Below are positions 12,258 through 21,942 of a stretch of DNA of 64,000 nucleotides, one piece after another (position 1 is the first letter of the stretch; the number at the start of each line of letters is the position of its first letter). Where the stretch lies: assembly GCA_018466975.1 (NCBI GenBank), contig CM031553.1, positions 992,001 through 1,056,000 on the forward strand, given 5' to 3'. The stretch comes from Sparassis latifolia. Taxonomy: Eukaryota > Basidiomycota > Agaricomycetes > Polyporales > Sparassidaceae. The notes under the pieces were generated by a model. It saw nothing but the letters and a program-made list of their open reading frames with translations. It was not told the origin of the DNA and ran no database searches. A program made the translations under genes and the position numbers.

Positions 12258-13395
12258 AAGCCTCTGTAAGTCATTATCCCGAGTGCGCTATACTGAAATC
12301 TGACCGCATCAATAGCGACCTCTCCGCTCAACTTGTTCAGGAGTCAGGACGAAGTCGTTCGTCGGCATTCTCAGGTGTGTTCAGAACTGATCAGCGTCGC
12401 TCCGCAGCCGCATATCACTCATTCATTCCCCTCAGTCTCTTTCTTACCTGCACTGTTCATTCTGGAAGTCTACGGACTAATTAACTCTGATACCACACCG
12501 CAAACTTTTACCCTTTCGCTATGTATTATTCGTTATGCGCGTAGTAGGACTTATCAGTATTTACGACTCAACGAGTCAGACTTGTTGTATCACCAAATTC
12601 CTGTAGTACTCTGGCTTATACTCACTACCACTATAAGGCCTTCACGATGCACTTCTCGCGCGATCAAACACATTCAGACACGCTTGACTTTGTTTTTCCT
12701 CAATTTGGACGCAATTACCAAAAACAAAAGGCCCAGCTTGTATATATAGTACAGCGTTGCTAATCGCGTGAAACTCGAGATTTCTGTACCCCGTCAGATT
12801 ATATTTGGCTTGTGCAAATAAAGCCATAAGGGGAAAGTCGGGGTTGGGAGACTACAGCCGAAATTCGACTTACGCGGGGCACAGGACATCATCTAGGAGA
12901 AGCAAAGCATGTATCCAGTGCATTGGAAAGCCTTGTGAGCCACCAGGTAGCGCGAATGACAATGTAGACCAGAGTGCCAGAAGCTGCGGTCTGTCGGCAT
13001 ACACCCGACCTACCAGATATGGGTTTATTTGCCCAGTGACTCAACAAGCCAGAGAAATCCGCGCAATTATATATGCAATTTTGGGCCAAGTAATCAAGTT
13101 CTAATGAAAGTCACCTTGCCTTGGACTACGATTGATAATTCAAGCAGCACAGAGCGCCTTACATCGTAGCTCTACTGCCGTGGGCTTCAGGATGTTCATT
13201 GTTCGCCTTCACAGACGCTCAATATTGTTACGAACAATGGTCGAACGTCCTATGGTCTCATTGCAATCCTTAGGTGGAGGTATAAATTGACTTTAGACAC
13301 TTCGCCACGGCAGTATCCCCTGTCGTTGCACCGCGTGCGATATCCTCTCCACTTAATCCACCACCCACCGTCGTCATTCAAGTTTACTGCCCGTC
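12258..13395. other. Intergenic between pheromones 1 and 2
   Basis: About 1.1 kb. The first part is the putative 3' UTR of pheromone 1, the last 150 bases the promoter of pheromone 2. Small open frames at 12333-12749 (+) and 12805-13104 (+) have no domain or codon signal I trust. Confidence 0.5.
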
Positions 13396-13530
13396 ATGAC
13401 AGACGAGTTCTTTGTGTCCATTTCCGACTTCATTGCTGCTCGCACAACCGACGATGATCGTCGTCATGCTCATCCAGTCAATGAAGATACCCAGGGTAAT
13501 ATTCCGCCTGGTCTTTGCGTGATTTCTTGA
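13396..13530 (+). CDS. Pheromone precursor 2 (CaaX CVIS)
   Basis: A 44-residue precursor beginning MTDEFFVSISDF and ending NIPPGLCVIS before TGA, with a canonical CaaX box (Cys-Val-Ile-Ser), expected to be farnesylated. It shares PVNEDT and a following glycine with pheromone 1, and the spacing from that motif to the cysteine is similar, so the two look like paralogues from a local duplication that have diverged in the mature peptide. A GTAAG donor starts nine bases after the stop and CTTTTCAG follows about 30 bases later, suggesting a 3' UTR intron as in pheromone 1. Confidence 0.9.
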   Translation: MTDEFFVSISDFIAARTTDDDRRHAHPVNEDTQGNIPPGLCVIS

Positions 13531-14492
13531 TTCGATGTCGTAAGCAAACAGTCACTCTTGTCTTTTCAGTCACAACTCATAGACGTGCATACACTATCAG
13601 GATCACAACACCCACTTCGTCCATGTCTGCATCTCTGAATTGTGTTCTGACTAACCGGTGAGCCATAGCGTGTTAAGTATATGACAGCGACGGCCAACGC
13701 TCACCCATGTTTGTCGTCCAGGCTCGTCGACGGTATTACTTATTGAACGTTTAGCACTGGCAGCTCAGGCTGTATTTATTGAAGTGTATCTATATCTCGA
13801 CTCAGAGTTCCTTACAAACCTGTAGCCGTGTACTCAGTTTTCGCCTTCAATTTAAAAAAAATTGGACTGCTCATCGTATACGTAGGGTACCGTTGTAGAA
13901 TTTCCTCGATCAGGTCTTCCATTCTTTGTTCGATTTAGTGTTTAACCCGACTTTGAGCTTTGAAACTTTAGGCCTTTAGGTCGCATTTCTGATTTATAGG
14001 TCGAAATGAATACTTACTGCCGGTGACGGTAACTCACGCAGTGCGAACGGGGGGCGGTGATACGTTGCGAACGGTTTGTATTGATCTCGTGAGCATGCGT
14101 TCGTAAGTTATCATTGTAACATGGATACCAATGCTTCAACGACTGGCTCAATAGTACAAGAGAAAGACCTACACCATATCGGGGGGTGTAAATACCATGT
14201 ACTACTAGGTTCCATAATACATGTTCAAAACGCAAAGAGAACAGGCAGATAAAGAAGAGGTGTGGAGACAACGTTTCAGACTAGAAGGGAAGGAGGAAGG
14301 CGACGATGAGAATGTCGGGGGAGTATGCGAATATGATAATGATAGGGACTGTCGGGGTACGCTCGACATGAAGCAAACCGAGAGGCGCAGCCTCAGGACA
14401 TAGTCCAAGTCCGGACCACTTCCGCGTCTGTGAACAATGAGCATGAGATGGTCAGTTAAAGTAGCACGAAGCACCCACCAACGAATTCGCGG
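13531..14492. other. Intergenic between convergent pheromones 2 and 3
   Basis: About 1 kb between the 3' ends of pheromone 2 (+) and pheromone 3 (-). AT-rich patches occur near 13850. No further gene is supported. Confidence 0.5.
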
Positions 14493-14660
14493 TCACGCAA
14501 TTACGCAAAAATACTTCGACACTTCTCCTGAGTGCTCGAATTCGACGGGGCACGACGATACTTCTAAGCACAGCGTCTCGGAAGATGGCAAGGTGGTTGG
14601 AACGGATGACTCTCGGAGCGACTCCTCAACGAAATAAGTTGTGGTGCCAAATGAGTCCAT
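14493..14660 (-). CDS. Pheromone precursor 3 (CaaX CVIA)
   Basis: A 55-residue minus-strand precursor beginning MDSFGTTTYFVEE and ending SGEVSKYFCVIA before TGA. MDSF is a very common start and CVIA the most typical CaaX ending of Agaricomycete pheromones. A Glu-His pair (FEH) precedes SGEVSKYFC and matches the charged pair that usually marks N-terminal maturation, so the mature peptide is probably nine residues plus lipid. The motif Pro-Val-Glu just upstream corresponds to Pro-Val-Asn of pheromones 1, 2 and 4. The gene is divergent from R3, whose start lies 540 bp away at 15198, so the two may share an upstream region. Confidence 0.92.
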   Translation of the reverse strand: MDSFGTTTYFVEESLRESSVPTTLPSSETLCLEVSSCPVEFEHSGEVSKYFCVIA

Positions 14661-15197
14661 CGGGTGTGATTGGGCGTAAAGACTGAAATTGATGTCGCTG
14701 GATGGCTTTGTGGGATATGGAAATATTACTCGACTTTCTGCACAAGTGTTACTTATAGAGCAATGTCGTGTGCCAATGCTTGGACACTACATTATTACTT
14801 CGTCATAATAACTTCTGGGCCATTAATTGTTCCTCTGATATGGCAACTGCATGCAATTTATATCGGCATCGGGCTACTAGAACCGAAGTCAGCGCAATAT
14901 ACTCTTGAGCATGCAATTCTATACTACGGAGAACATGTTTCATCGATTCTTGACGTCGGTTGAAAGGTGAGTGGGGCCCCATAAATCGGGCACTAGTAGT
15001 GGCTCACCGTTACTACGGGGTGTGCCGCGATTGACAGAGCCTGCCATTCTGGGAGGGTTATGGTGATTACCTAATACAATGGTTTAGCCACTCAACCCAT
15101 TGAACACGGACGAGAAATGCTATTGTCCATCCAACTGCTAGTATAGAGGTCAGTTGGGCTGTAAAGGTGAATCTCTCCGGTTTAGTGAGTTACGCTC
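14661..15197. promoter_or_regulatory. Shared upstream region of pheromone 3 and R3
   Basis: This 0.54 kb lies between the divergent starts of pheromone 3 and receptor R3 and must contain both promoters. I cannot point to a specific pheromone-response element with confidence. A 97-codon open frame at 14670-14963 (+) looks accidental. Confidence 0.45.
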
Positions 15198-16667
15198 ATG
15201 TTGGATCCCACTTATCCTGCATTCCCTGTAGCTGCTTTCTTGGGGTTTGCTCTCGTTCTTATTCCTTTGCCATGGCATCTCCAAGCTTGGAACTCTGGAA
15301 CTTGTCTGTACATAGTTTGGACAGCGCTTTCTTGCTTCAATTATGGCGTAAACTCCATACTTTGGCGCGATACTGTTGTGAACTTCGCACCAGTTTGGTG
15401 TGACGTCTGTATGTTTCCCTATTGCATGAGCGGAGACCGAAGTATGACACTCAATACAGCATCGCGCATTATCGTCGCTGCTGCCGTAGCCATTCCTGCT
15501 GCATCTCTGTGTATCAACAGGCGTTTATATTGTATTGCAACTATGAAGTCTGTAAGCGTGTCGCGGGCGGAGGTGAAACATGAACGTTCTGGTTGCCATA
15601 CTTTGCTAACTCATGCTTGTAGAAACGCAGGACCGTTGTCGTAGATCTCACGATAGGGTTGGGTATTCCGCTACTTCAACTGGTGTGCCGTAAGTATGAG
15701 ACAACTCCGTACATGGTTGTTTAAAGCTTATTGTTTTCGCAGAATACATTGTATCAGGTGGGCGGTCACACGTATCGACTGATGGTGCTGCAACTCACCT
15801 TCTTTCAGGCCATCGGTTCGACATTTTTGAAGGAATCGGATGTTATCCATATACATACAACACCATTGCCGCATATCCTTTATCGGTGCTATGGCCGGTG
15901 GTTATTGGGTTAGTATCTGCAGTCTACTGTGGTGCGTTTCCCTCTTACTCTATGATACGTTGTGAATAAATTATAATTTCGTGTAGCTTTAACTCTTCGA
16001 GAGTTCTTTCGCCGGCGTACTCAGTTTTCTCAATACCTATCCTCGAACCCTTCTCTTACGACCAATCGTTACTTCAGGCTGATGGCTCTGGCATCCGTGG
16101 AACTATTGTGCACGGTACCAATATCTTCGTACGGTCTATATCTCAATCTTTCTGCGTCACCATTGTCTCCGTGGATCAGCTGGAGCAACGTTCACTACGA
16201 CTACTCTCAGGTCGGTCAGTATCCTGCTGTTCTCTGGCGCGACAGCAGGAACAGTCGCATTGCTTTTGGGCTGAGCACTTGGCTCATTCCTTTCTGTGCC
16301 TTCGTGTTCTTCGCTTTCTTTGGGTTTGCTGATGAAGCCAGAAAGAATTATCGCAAAGTTTCCGAGCCCATAATGAAGCGTATTAGAACGTTCTCGCGCA
16401 GAATTCTCTCAAACAGCCATGTTGATAGGTTTGTCTCCTTTTCTTGAAATGTAGATTCTGTTCGCTAATGCAACACTGGTGTCCAGATTTGCAGGCAGCC
16501 CGAATGTCTCATCTGCCACGGCCCTCAAGATATCCCCATCCACTCCATCTCCCCAACGTGTCTCGGTGACATACAGCATTGACTTGGTTGGGAAGAAAAG
16601 CGAATGCACACCGGAGACATCCCTAGGCGATAAATGTTGGCCTAATGATCATCACCTTTCTTCGTGA
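15198..16667 (+). CDS. STE3-type pheromone receptor R3
   Basis: Receptor with seven exons: 15198-15408, 15460-15572, 15623-15689, 15743-15757, 15809-15931, 15987-16428, 16487-16667 (383 aa, frame exact). It starts MLDPTYPAFPVAAFLGFAL. Marks include LPWHLQAWNSGTC, VWCDV before intron 1, PAASLCINRRLY, GHRFDIFEGIGC, TNRYFRLMALASVE, PWISWSNVHYDYSQVGQYP and FFGFADEARKNYRK. Exon sizes 211, 113, 67, 15 and 123 are the same in R5 and R6, so these three form one structural subfamily. The 15-bp exon 4 is easily missed by gene finders. The C-terminal tail is short. It is divergent from pheromone 3. Confidence 0.92.
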
Positions 16668-17265
16668 TCGCAGTGAATTTGTAGCATTATTTGTACCTCT
16701 TGACGATCGTTCCAGCGCATGATATACTGTAAATCCCGGCTGTACCAACGTTCCGAATTTCCTGCAAGCACCTCTTCTGCTATCGCTGGGTGTTACATAT
16801 TACATACGTTTCCTGACAATACTTTGTGATCACACGTTGCTTCTTCGTACTTTTTGTGAACGCTGTAAGAGTACCGTTGCATTTAGTCAAGAAAAAAGTT
16901 CAACGTCACCAATGATGCAAGGTACTGCGGTGCGACTAATGTAAGGCTGGCGTTATACACCAGACAGAGCGGAATCTTTGCCCTCTTTACAAATATGCCA
17001 TAGCTGAATTGAATGTTCAAATTCGTCTTCAATAGAAACGCGATTTTATTCTTTCGAATTCAACCTTCAGACTCGAACTTTAAGCGACTTGGTATTTGTG
17101 TAACTGCGAATGCATTAACAGGGTATTTAACACGAAGACAGAGACAGACCGTGAAGTCCAATAACCAGTACCAAATCAGCACGATCGATAACTTGGAAGT
17201 ACAATACGCAAAGTGAAGCCTACTAGCTTAAGACATGATACAGAGCAGTGGTGAGCGAACAAAGA
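16668..17265. other. Intergenic between convergent R3 and R4
   Basis: AT-rich 0.6 kb between two convergent receptor 3' ends, including a 67-codon open frame at 17013-17216 (+) that I regard as chance. No CaaX gene was found on either strand. Confidence 0.55.
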
Positions 17266-18751
17266 CTATACAGCATCCACACCGGAACTAAACGACGCAT
17301 CATCATGAAAAAAAGACTCGGAGCTCGGTAGTGGGGGGGAGATTGCAAGGATAACAGGCGCTTTGGTTTGTGACGAGTGAGAACAGGACAAGTGACCATT
17401 AGAAGTGCGAGGTGAGGCATCTTTCACCCCATTCCAATGGGGCTCGGACGCATCGATGACAACGACATCTTCGGATGGCAATTGCTTTCGCTTCACCTCC
17501 AGACTCTCGTTGGGTTTGCAAATGGAGTCGTTAACCTTGCATTCAGTTACGATAACAGTGAGCGGAGGCGGTGCTCTGGGGATTACATCACAATGGCGGC
17601 AGGACTATATCAGTTCTCATGCCTATGTAATTGAGGAGCAGCGTACCGAAACAGCAACCTTGAAGCGTCCCGACGTTTGCCCAGGATAATACGCCTGAAC
17701 CATCGGAAACAAACTCTATACTCGTTCATAGCGTCTCGACCGAATGCGAAAAACACGAAGAACATGTAGGCGGAGACAGGAATGGTCCACCATAAGAAGT
17801 AGGTCATAATGAGGTCCCGCGGTGGAACGAGAATCAGTGGAAATTGACCGATGCGGGAGAAGTCGGAGTGCACGTTGCTCCAACTGATCCAAGGCCGCAG
17901 ACCTGCGCTGTATGAGTACCACATGTTCAAGACAGTGACGAGAAGGCTCCAGAACATCTCCAGCAGAGCCATCGCCATCAGGCGGAAGTAGCGAGGTGGC
18001 GTCAGAGTAGTCATTGAGTTCTGCAGGTGGATAGCGAATGTCGCACGACGGCGAACGAAATGAATGAAAGCCAGACCTATTCGAAGTGAGAAATATTTGT
18101 GGGGTACCCGGTTGGGTTACGCACCGGCATAGACGAATGTTCCGATGGAGAACAGCAGTGGAGGAAGACGTACGAGGAAGAATTCTGGAATTGAGACATA
18201 ACTCTCCGGTCTGCAGCCGAAATTCTCAACGATATCGAATCGATGACCTTGGACAACGTAGACTACATCCAAAGCATAATTAGTAATAAGGCAAAGGGCC
18301 ACCCTCATTGACGCACATAGAGCCATGTAAACCATGGGAACTCCGTAACAGAGTAAAAGATCGATTATCATGCGCCTTCGTTTATCGGAATAAGTATCGT
18401 GGACCATGCGGACAGATGCTACGCGTTCGAGGTGCATGCACAGGCAGAAACACGCAGCTGGAAGAGCGATGTTGGAACCAACTGAAATTCTGATTACTGG
18501 ATGGAACCTTAAGGTTTATATTTTCGCTGGCATTTCAGTTGGTACTCACCTATGTCACACCATGGGACAAACCGTATGTCAACATTGTTCGCCCATATGA
18601 TAGAGTCGATGCCTTGGATGACGTTCACAAGGGCAAGCCACAAGATAATGGACAGAGTCGATACATTCCTAGCACGCCAATGCGACGGTAGAAGGACTAG
18701 AACGAGGGTGGCTGCGAGGAAGGAACCGAAGGGCAATCCAATCTGCATCAT
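17266..18751 (-). CDS. STE3-type pheromone receptor R4
   Basis: Minus-strand receptor with exons 18751-18550, 18481-18317, 18262-18125, 18076-17647 and 17575-17266 (414 aa, frame exact). It starts MMQIGLPFGSFLAATLV. Marks include LPSHWRARNVST, NVIQGIDSIIWANN, PWCDI, PAACFCLCMHLERV, VVQGHRFDIVENFGC, PRYFRLMAMALLEM and PWISWSNVHSDFSRIGQFP. The second intron (18316-18263) is a multiple of three and reads open, but splicing it restores the family alignment. The last intron (17646-17576) bypasses several stops and leads into a polar tail. Exon structure matches R2. No pheromone gene is adjacent; the next features upstream are repeats. Confidence 0.9.
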
Positions 18752-19003
18752 GTGTCGTGACCTAAAGATGCGAATGAATGAAACAGCTGAAGCCAGAAAG
18801 ACGAGGGTAGAGCAGTCATATTGGAGCTTAATAGATGCTGAGTTTCAATGCACGGGTGGCCCACTGACGGCCGGTTTGGTCGAACAAAAGGCCTTTCAAA
18901 CTGAAGACTAAGTGGTAAATACAACATCCGTCACGTGGCTGTGGAAGTGGCATCGTTCTGAACTTCGGTTGTTCTCTAAATCGGATCAGTTTTCAGCCCG
19001 AAA

Positions 19004-20542
19004 TTATTGCCGTTTGCAGAAGAATTGGCGGTCGCGCATTTCACGCGCGTCTCGCGCAAATACGACGGGCAATCTTCCGACATCCATAACTCCGTAACCG
19101 CTCCGTAGAAATCTATACTTATATATATTTTCCGAACCCTCTCGTCGACGAGATGTGCGCCCCAGCGTCAGATCCGCGAAAAACAATGCGAGGTATGAGA
19201 GTCCGAGAAGGACCCTCTACAGCGGTATATCGCTCATATCTTTATAACAACCCAATATACTTTGACAAAAATCACACCACTGTAGTCCTACCATGTCCAT
19301 CGAGTGCGCCTCAGCAGAATTCAGACCGGATGTTGGCATCCCGCCGCGCCGTGTCGACCTCCGTCCTCGTCGGCTAGCATCGTGTAACTTCACCTTCCGC
19401 ACCCGCCTTTCAATATTTTGTTGCAACCGTGCAGCTGTGCTACATTATCATTACTCTCCCTACTAGTTTATTGATTGCTCTTTTTCATAATGCCTTTTGC
19501 TCAGCGAAAATCGACTGCAACTGGCTCCCGAAAATGGAAGAAGTTCAATGCCGAGAATGCTCCTCCGAAATTGCGCCCCAAACCGATTCCCGTTGTTCGG
19601 AAGGGTCCTCCCCAGCAACTGGCACCTGTGGGCCAATATCATTAAGACAATGCTGCAGCTCAGCCCTTTGTGGCCATGCCGTTGCGACGAGAGGACCCGA
19701 TGAACGTTGTTTTCCGTGCTTCGTTGCCAAAGTCTACCCGCGATCAACTCCCGCTCGGTCGTTTGGATATTGAGTCTGAGCAAATAGTGGACTCATCCAC
19801 CATCATGCCTCGTCGTTCCTCCAGCAATTCTCGAGATATGAATCCGGTCGGAACTCAACGGCCCCTGCAAGAACTTTGTGATGTTTCAGTACGTGAGAGA
19901 TTCATAGCAATATAACACTCACCTGAGCATCCTGAGCCGTTACCAGCCATCCCCTTCCGTGCCAACTTCCTCGAGTCAGCACCCGAGTCGCAGTCCCATT
20001 TCGCTGATAGTCAGACAGAACCCTCTCCACCGTACACCTTGGGCAATGTGTATACTGAGTGATTGTTGGGACATCAAGGTGGTAAGACATGTTGGCAAAA
20101 ACACTGTGCAGGTCATCAGAGAGAGCGTGTCCACGAGGCATGAGTGCCGGAGGAAGGCTGCACGATGCTAGCCGATGAGGATGGAGGTCGACACGGCGCG
20201 GCTGGAATGCCAACATTCGGTCTGAATTCTGCTGGGGCGCACTCGATGGACATGGTAGGACTACAGTGGTGTGATTTTTGTCAAAGTATATTGGGTTGTT
20301 ATAAAGATATGAGCGATATACCGCTGTAGAGGGTCCTTCTCGGACTCTCATACCTCGCATTGTTTTTCGCGGATCTGACGCTGGGGCGCACATCTCGTCG
20401 ATGAGAGGGTTCGGAAAATATATATAAGTATAGATTTCTACGGAGCGGTTACGGAGTTATGGATGTCGGAAGATTGCCCATTGTATTTGCACGAGACGCG
20501 CGTGAAATGCGCGACCGCCAATTCTTCTGCAAACGGCAATAA
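19004..20542. repeat. 1.5 kb element with 380 bp inverted arms
   Basis: The left arm (about 19004-19384) and the right arm (about 20161-20542) are near-identical inverted copies. Both start TTATTGCCGTTTGCAG at the outer end, contain a TATATATATTTTCCG stretch, and end TAGCATCGTG at the inner end. The 0.78 kb core is not repeated elsewhere in the window. It contains a frame from ATG 19490 beginning MPFAQRKSTATGSRKWKK, interrupted by one in-frame TAA at 19643-19645 and then open to about 19915. I recognise no transposase. It could be a foldback-type or long-TIR non-autonomous DNA element, or two inverted solo repeats. No clear target-site duplication was found. Confidence 0.75.
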
Positions 20543-20774
20543 ATAAGATGCTTCTAGGAGAGGTGGTCAACTTGAATTCCGACCGTTCTCTAAGTATTGT
20601 CATTGAAGTCGGACGTCCAAGGCCGGAGGCCAACTCTTTAAATCCTGAACTTGAATAACTGGTGTCTGACTGTTGCCTGGAACCCTCCCTCTCCCGTCAT
20701 GTAAGTGGATGAGCTGGTATGTGATCATGCATGAACATATATGCATACAAGCCTGTCCAGTGTGGGCATCCTAC
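20543..20774. other. Short gap between two repeat elements
   Basis: About 230 bp of apparently unique sequence between the inverted-arm element and the nested transposon block. No gene is seen. Confidence 0.5.
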
Positions 20775-20829
20775 CAGGCTCCTAAAACCATCCGTCGTTA
20801 CAGCGTTCTCGCTCCTTTATCCTAGCACG

Positions 20830-21834
20830 GGCAAATTGGTCATTCCAAGGATTTTCCCCGCGGCCGGCGGGCCGGGGACCATCCAAGGATTTTGGCGCGA
20901 AGCGCCAAAATGGTACCAAGGAATTTCTCGCCGACGCGCGCGTCGGCGAGACTGTATCTCGCTCATTCTATTTCCGCAACTTCAATATCGGTCAACACAC
21001 TATGAAAGATGCACCTCAAGTGTCATGTCAACCATATGCGGACTCGGCTAATAGCTCACACCTTCAACGTTCGGGCGCGCCGCCACAGGCGGCGAGGAAG
21101 CATTCTCGAGTGCGAACATTGTACGTACATGTACGCGGCCCTCAACCTCAGGCAAGCCCTCGTACAGGGGATGTAATTGGTAAGCACTCTTCTCTTCTAA
21201 TATTGCAGCAAGATGGACGAGCGGGCAGCATAATGTGCATGCACTATGCGGAGTTCACTTTGCTGTAATATTATTCCTCACCATCTGGTGTTGACCAGGG
21301 CCTTAGGTACGGACCGTCCCATCTTTCATTCTATTTCCATCCACTTGTCAGCATACTGCTGATGTCCTGTTGTTCACAGCATGTGCTCCCACTGACCATC
21401 CTCTCATTGTTGATGGGTGCACCACTGCCATGGCAGCGGGGGCATGCTGTTCCATTTTGGTCAACATGCGCTGCCTCAGCAGCCTCCGAGTCCTCCCCTG
21501 TCACTATCACTCTTGCTCCTGCCCCTTTGGTGCAGTTTGCTGGGCACTCTCATGCTTGCCCTGCCAGTGTTTTGTTATGAATTCTTCCCTTTCTGCTCTA
21601 CTGGCTTGAGCAGCTTGTACTCCTATGTAACACTAGTTTGTAATATACTTTTTGGAGTCTAAATATGTAAACATGCAGAACAAATGAGAGGATCTTTTCG
21701 AAGAGCCTGTATGTCGGGAGGTCAGGTGAGATCGTTTTGGTCGGTCAATTTGGGGTTAGGGTTCAGATTGGTCGGATTGGTCTTGGACCAATCCTGGACC
21801 AATTTTGGTCGGTCCTTGGTATGGCGGTGTAGCC
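20830..21834. mobile_element. hAT-like non-autonomous insertion
   Basis: A 1005-bp insertion in the left arm of the outer element. It is flanked by the 8-bp direct repeat CTAGCACG (20822-20829 and 21835-21842), which occurs once in the uninterrupted right arm. Its ends are imperfect 21-bp inverted repeats (GGC...CATNCCAAGG in both). Subterminal copies of CCAAGGA and GGACCAAT occur. Two strong palindromes lie inside at about 20892-20911 and 20927-20950. No transposase is encoded. The 8-bp duplication is the size made by hAT transposases; the superfamily assignment is inference. Confidence 0.7.
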
Positions 21835-21942
21835 CTAGCACGCATGTTTTAGGAGATCATGTGATATATGTTTTATGAGACTTACCCTTTTTATCGAAAA
21901 TTACCGGATTAGGACGAGCACTAAGAGGAGGAGAACGCTGTA

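Noticed and set aside
18751..18765. CaaX-like ending CVVT followed by TAA on the plus strand
   Set aside because: It lies antisense to the start of R4, the frame has a stop shortly upstream and contains no ATG.
19004..20542. TTA/TAA at the ends of the inverted-arm element as a target-site duplication
   Set aside because: The two triplets are complementary and belong to the inverted repeat; no direct duplication is seen.
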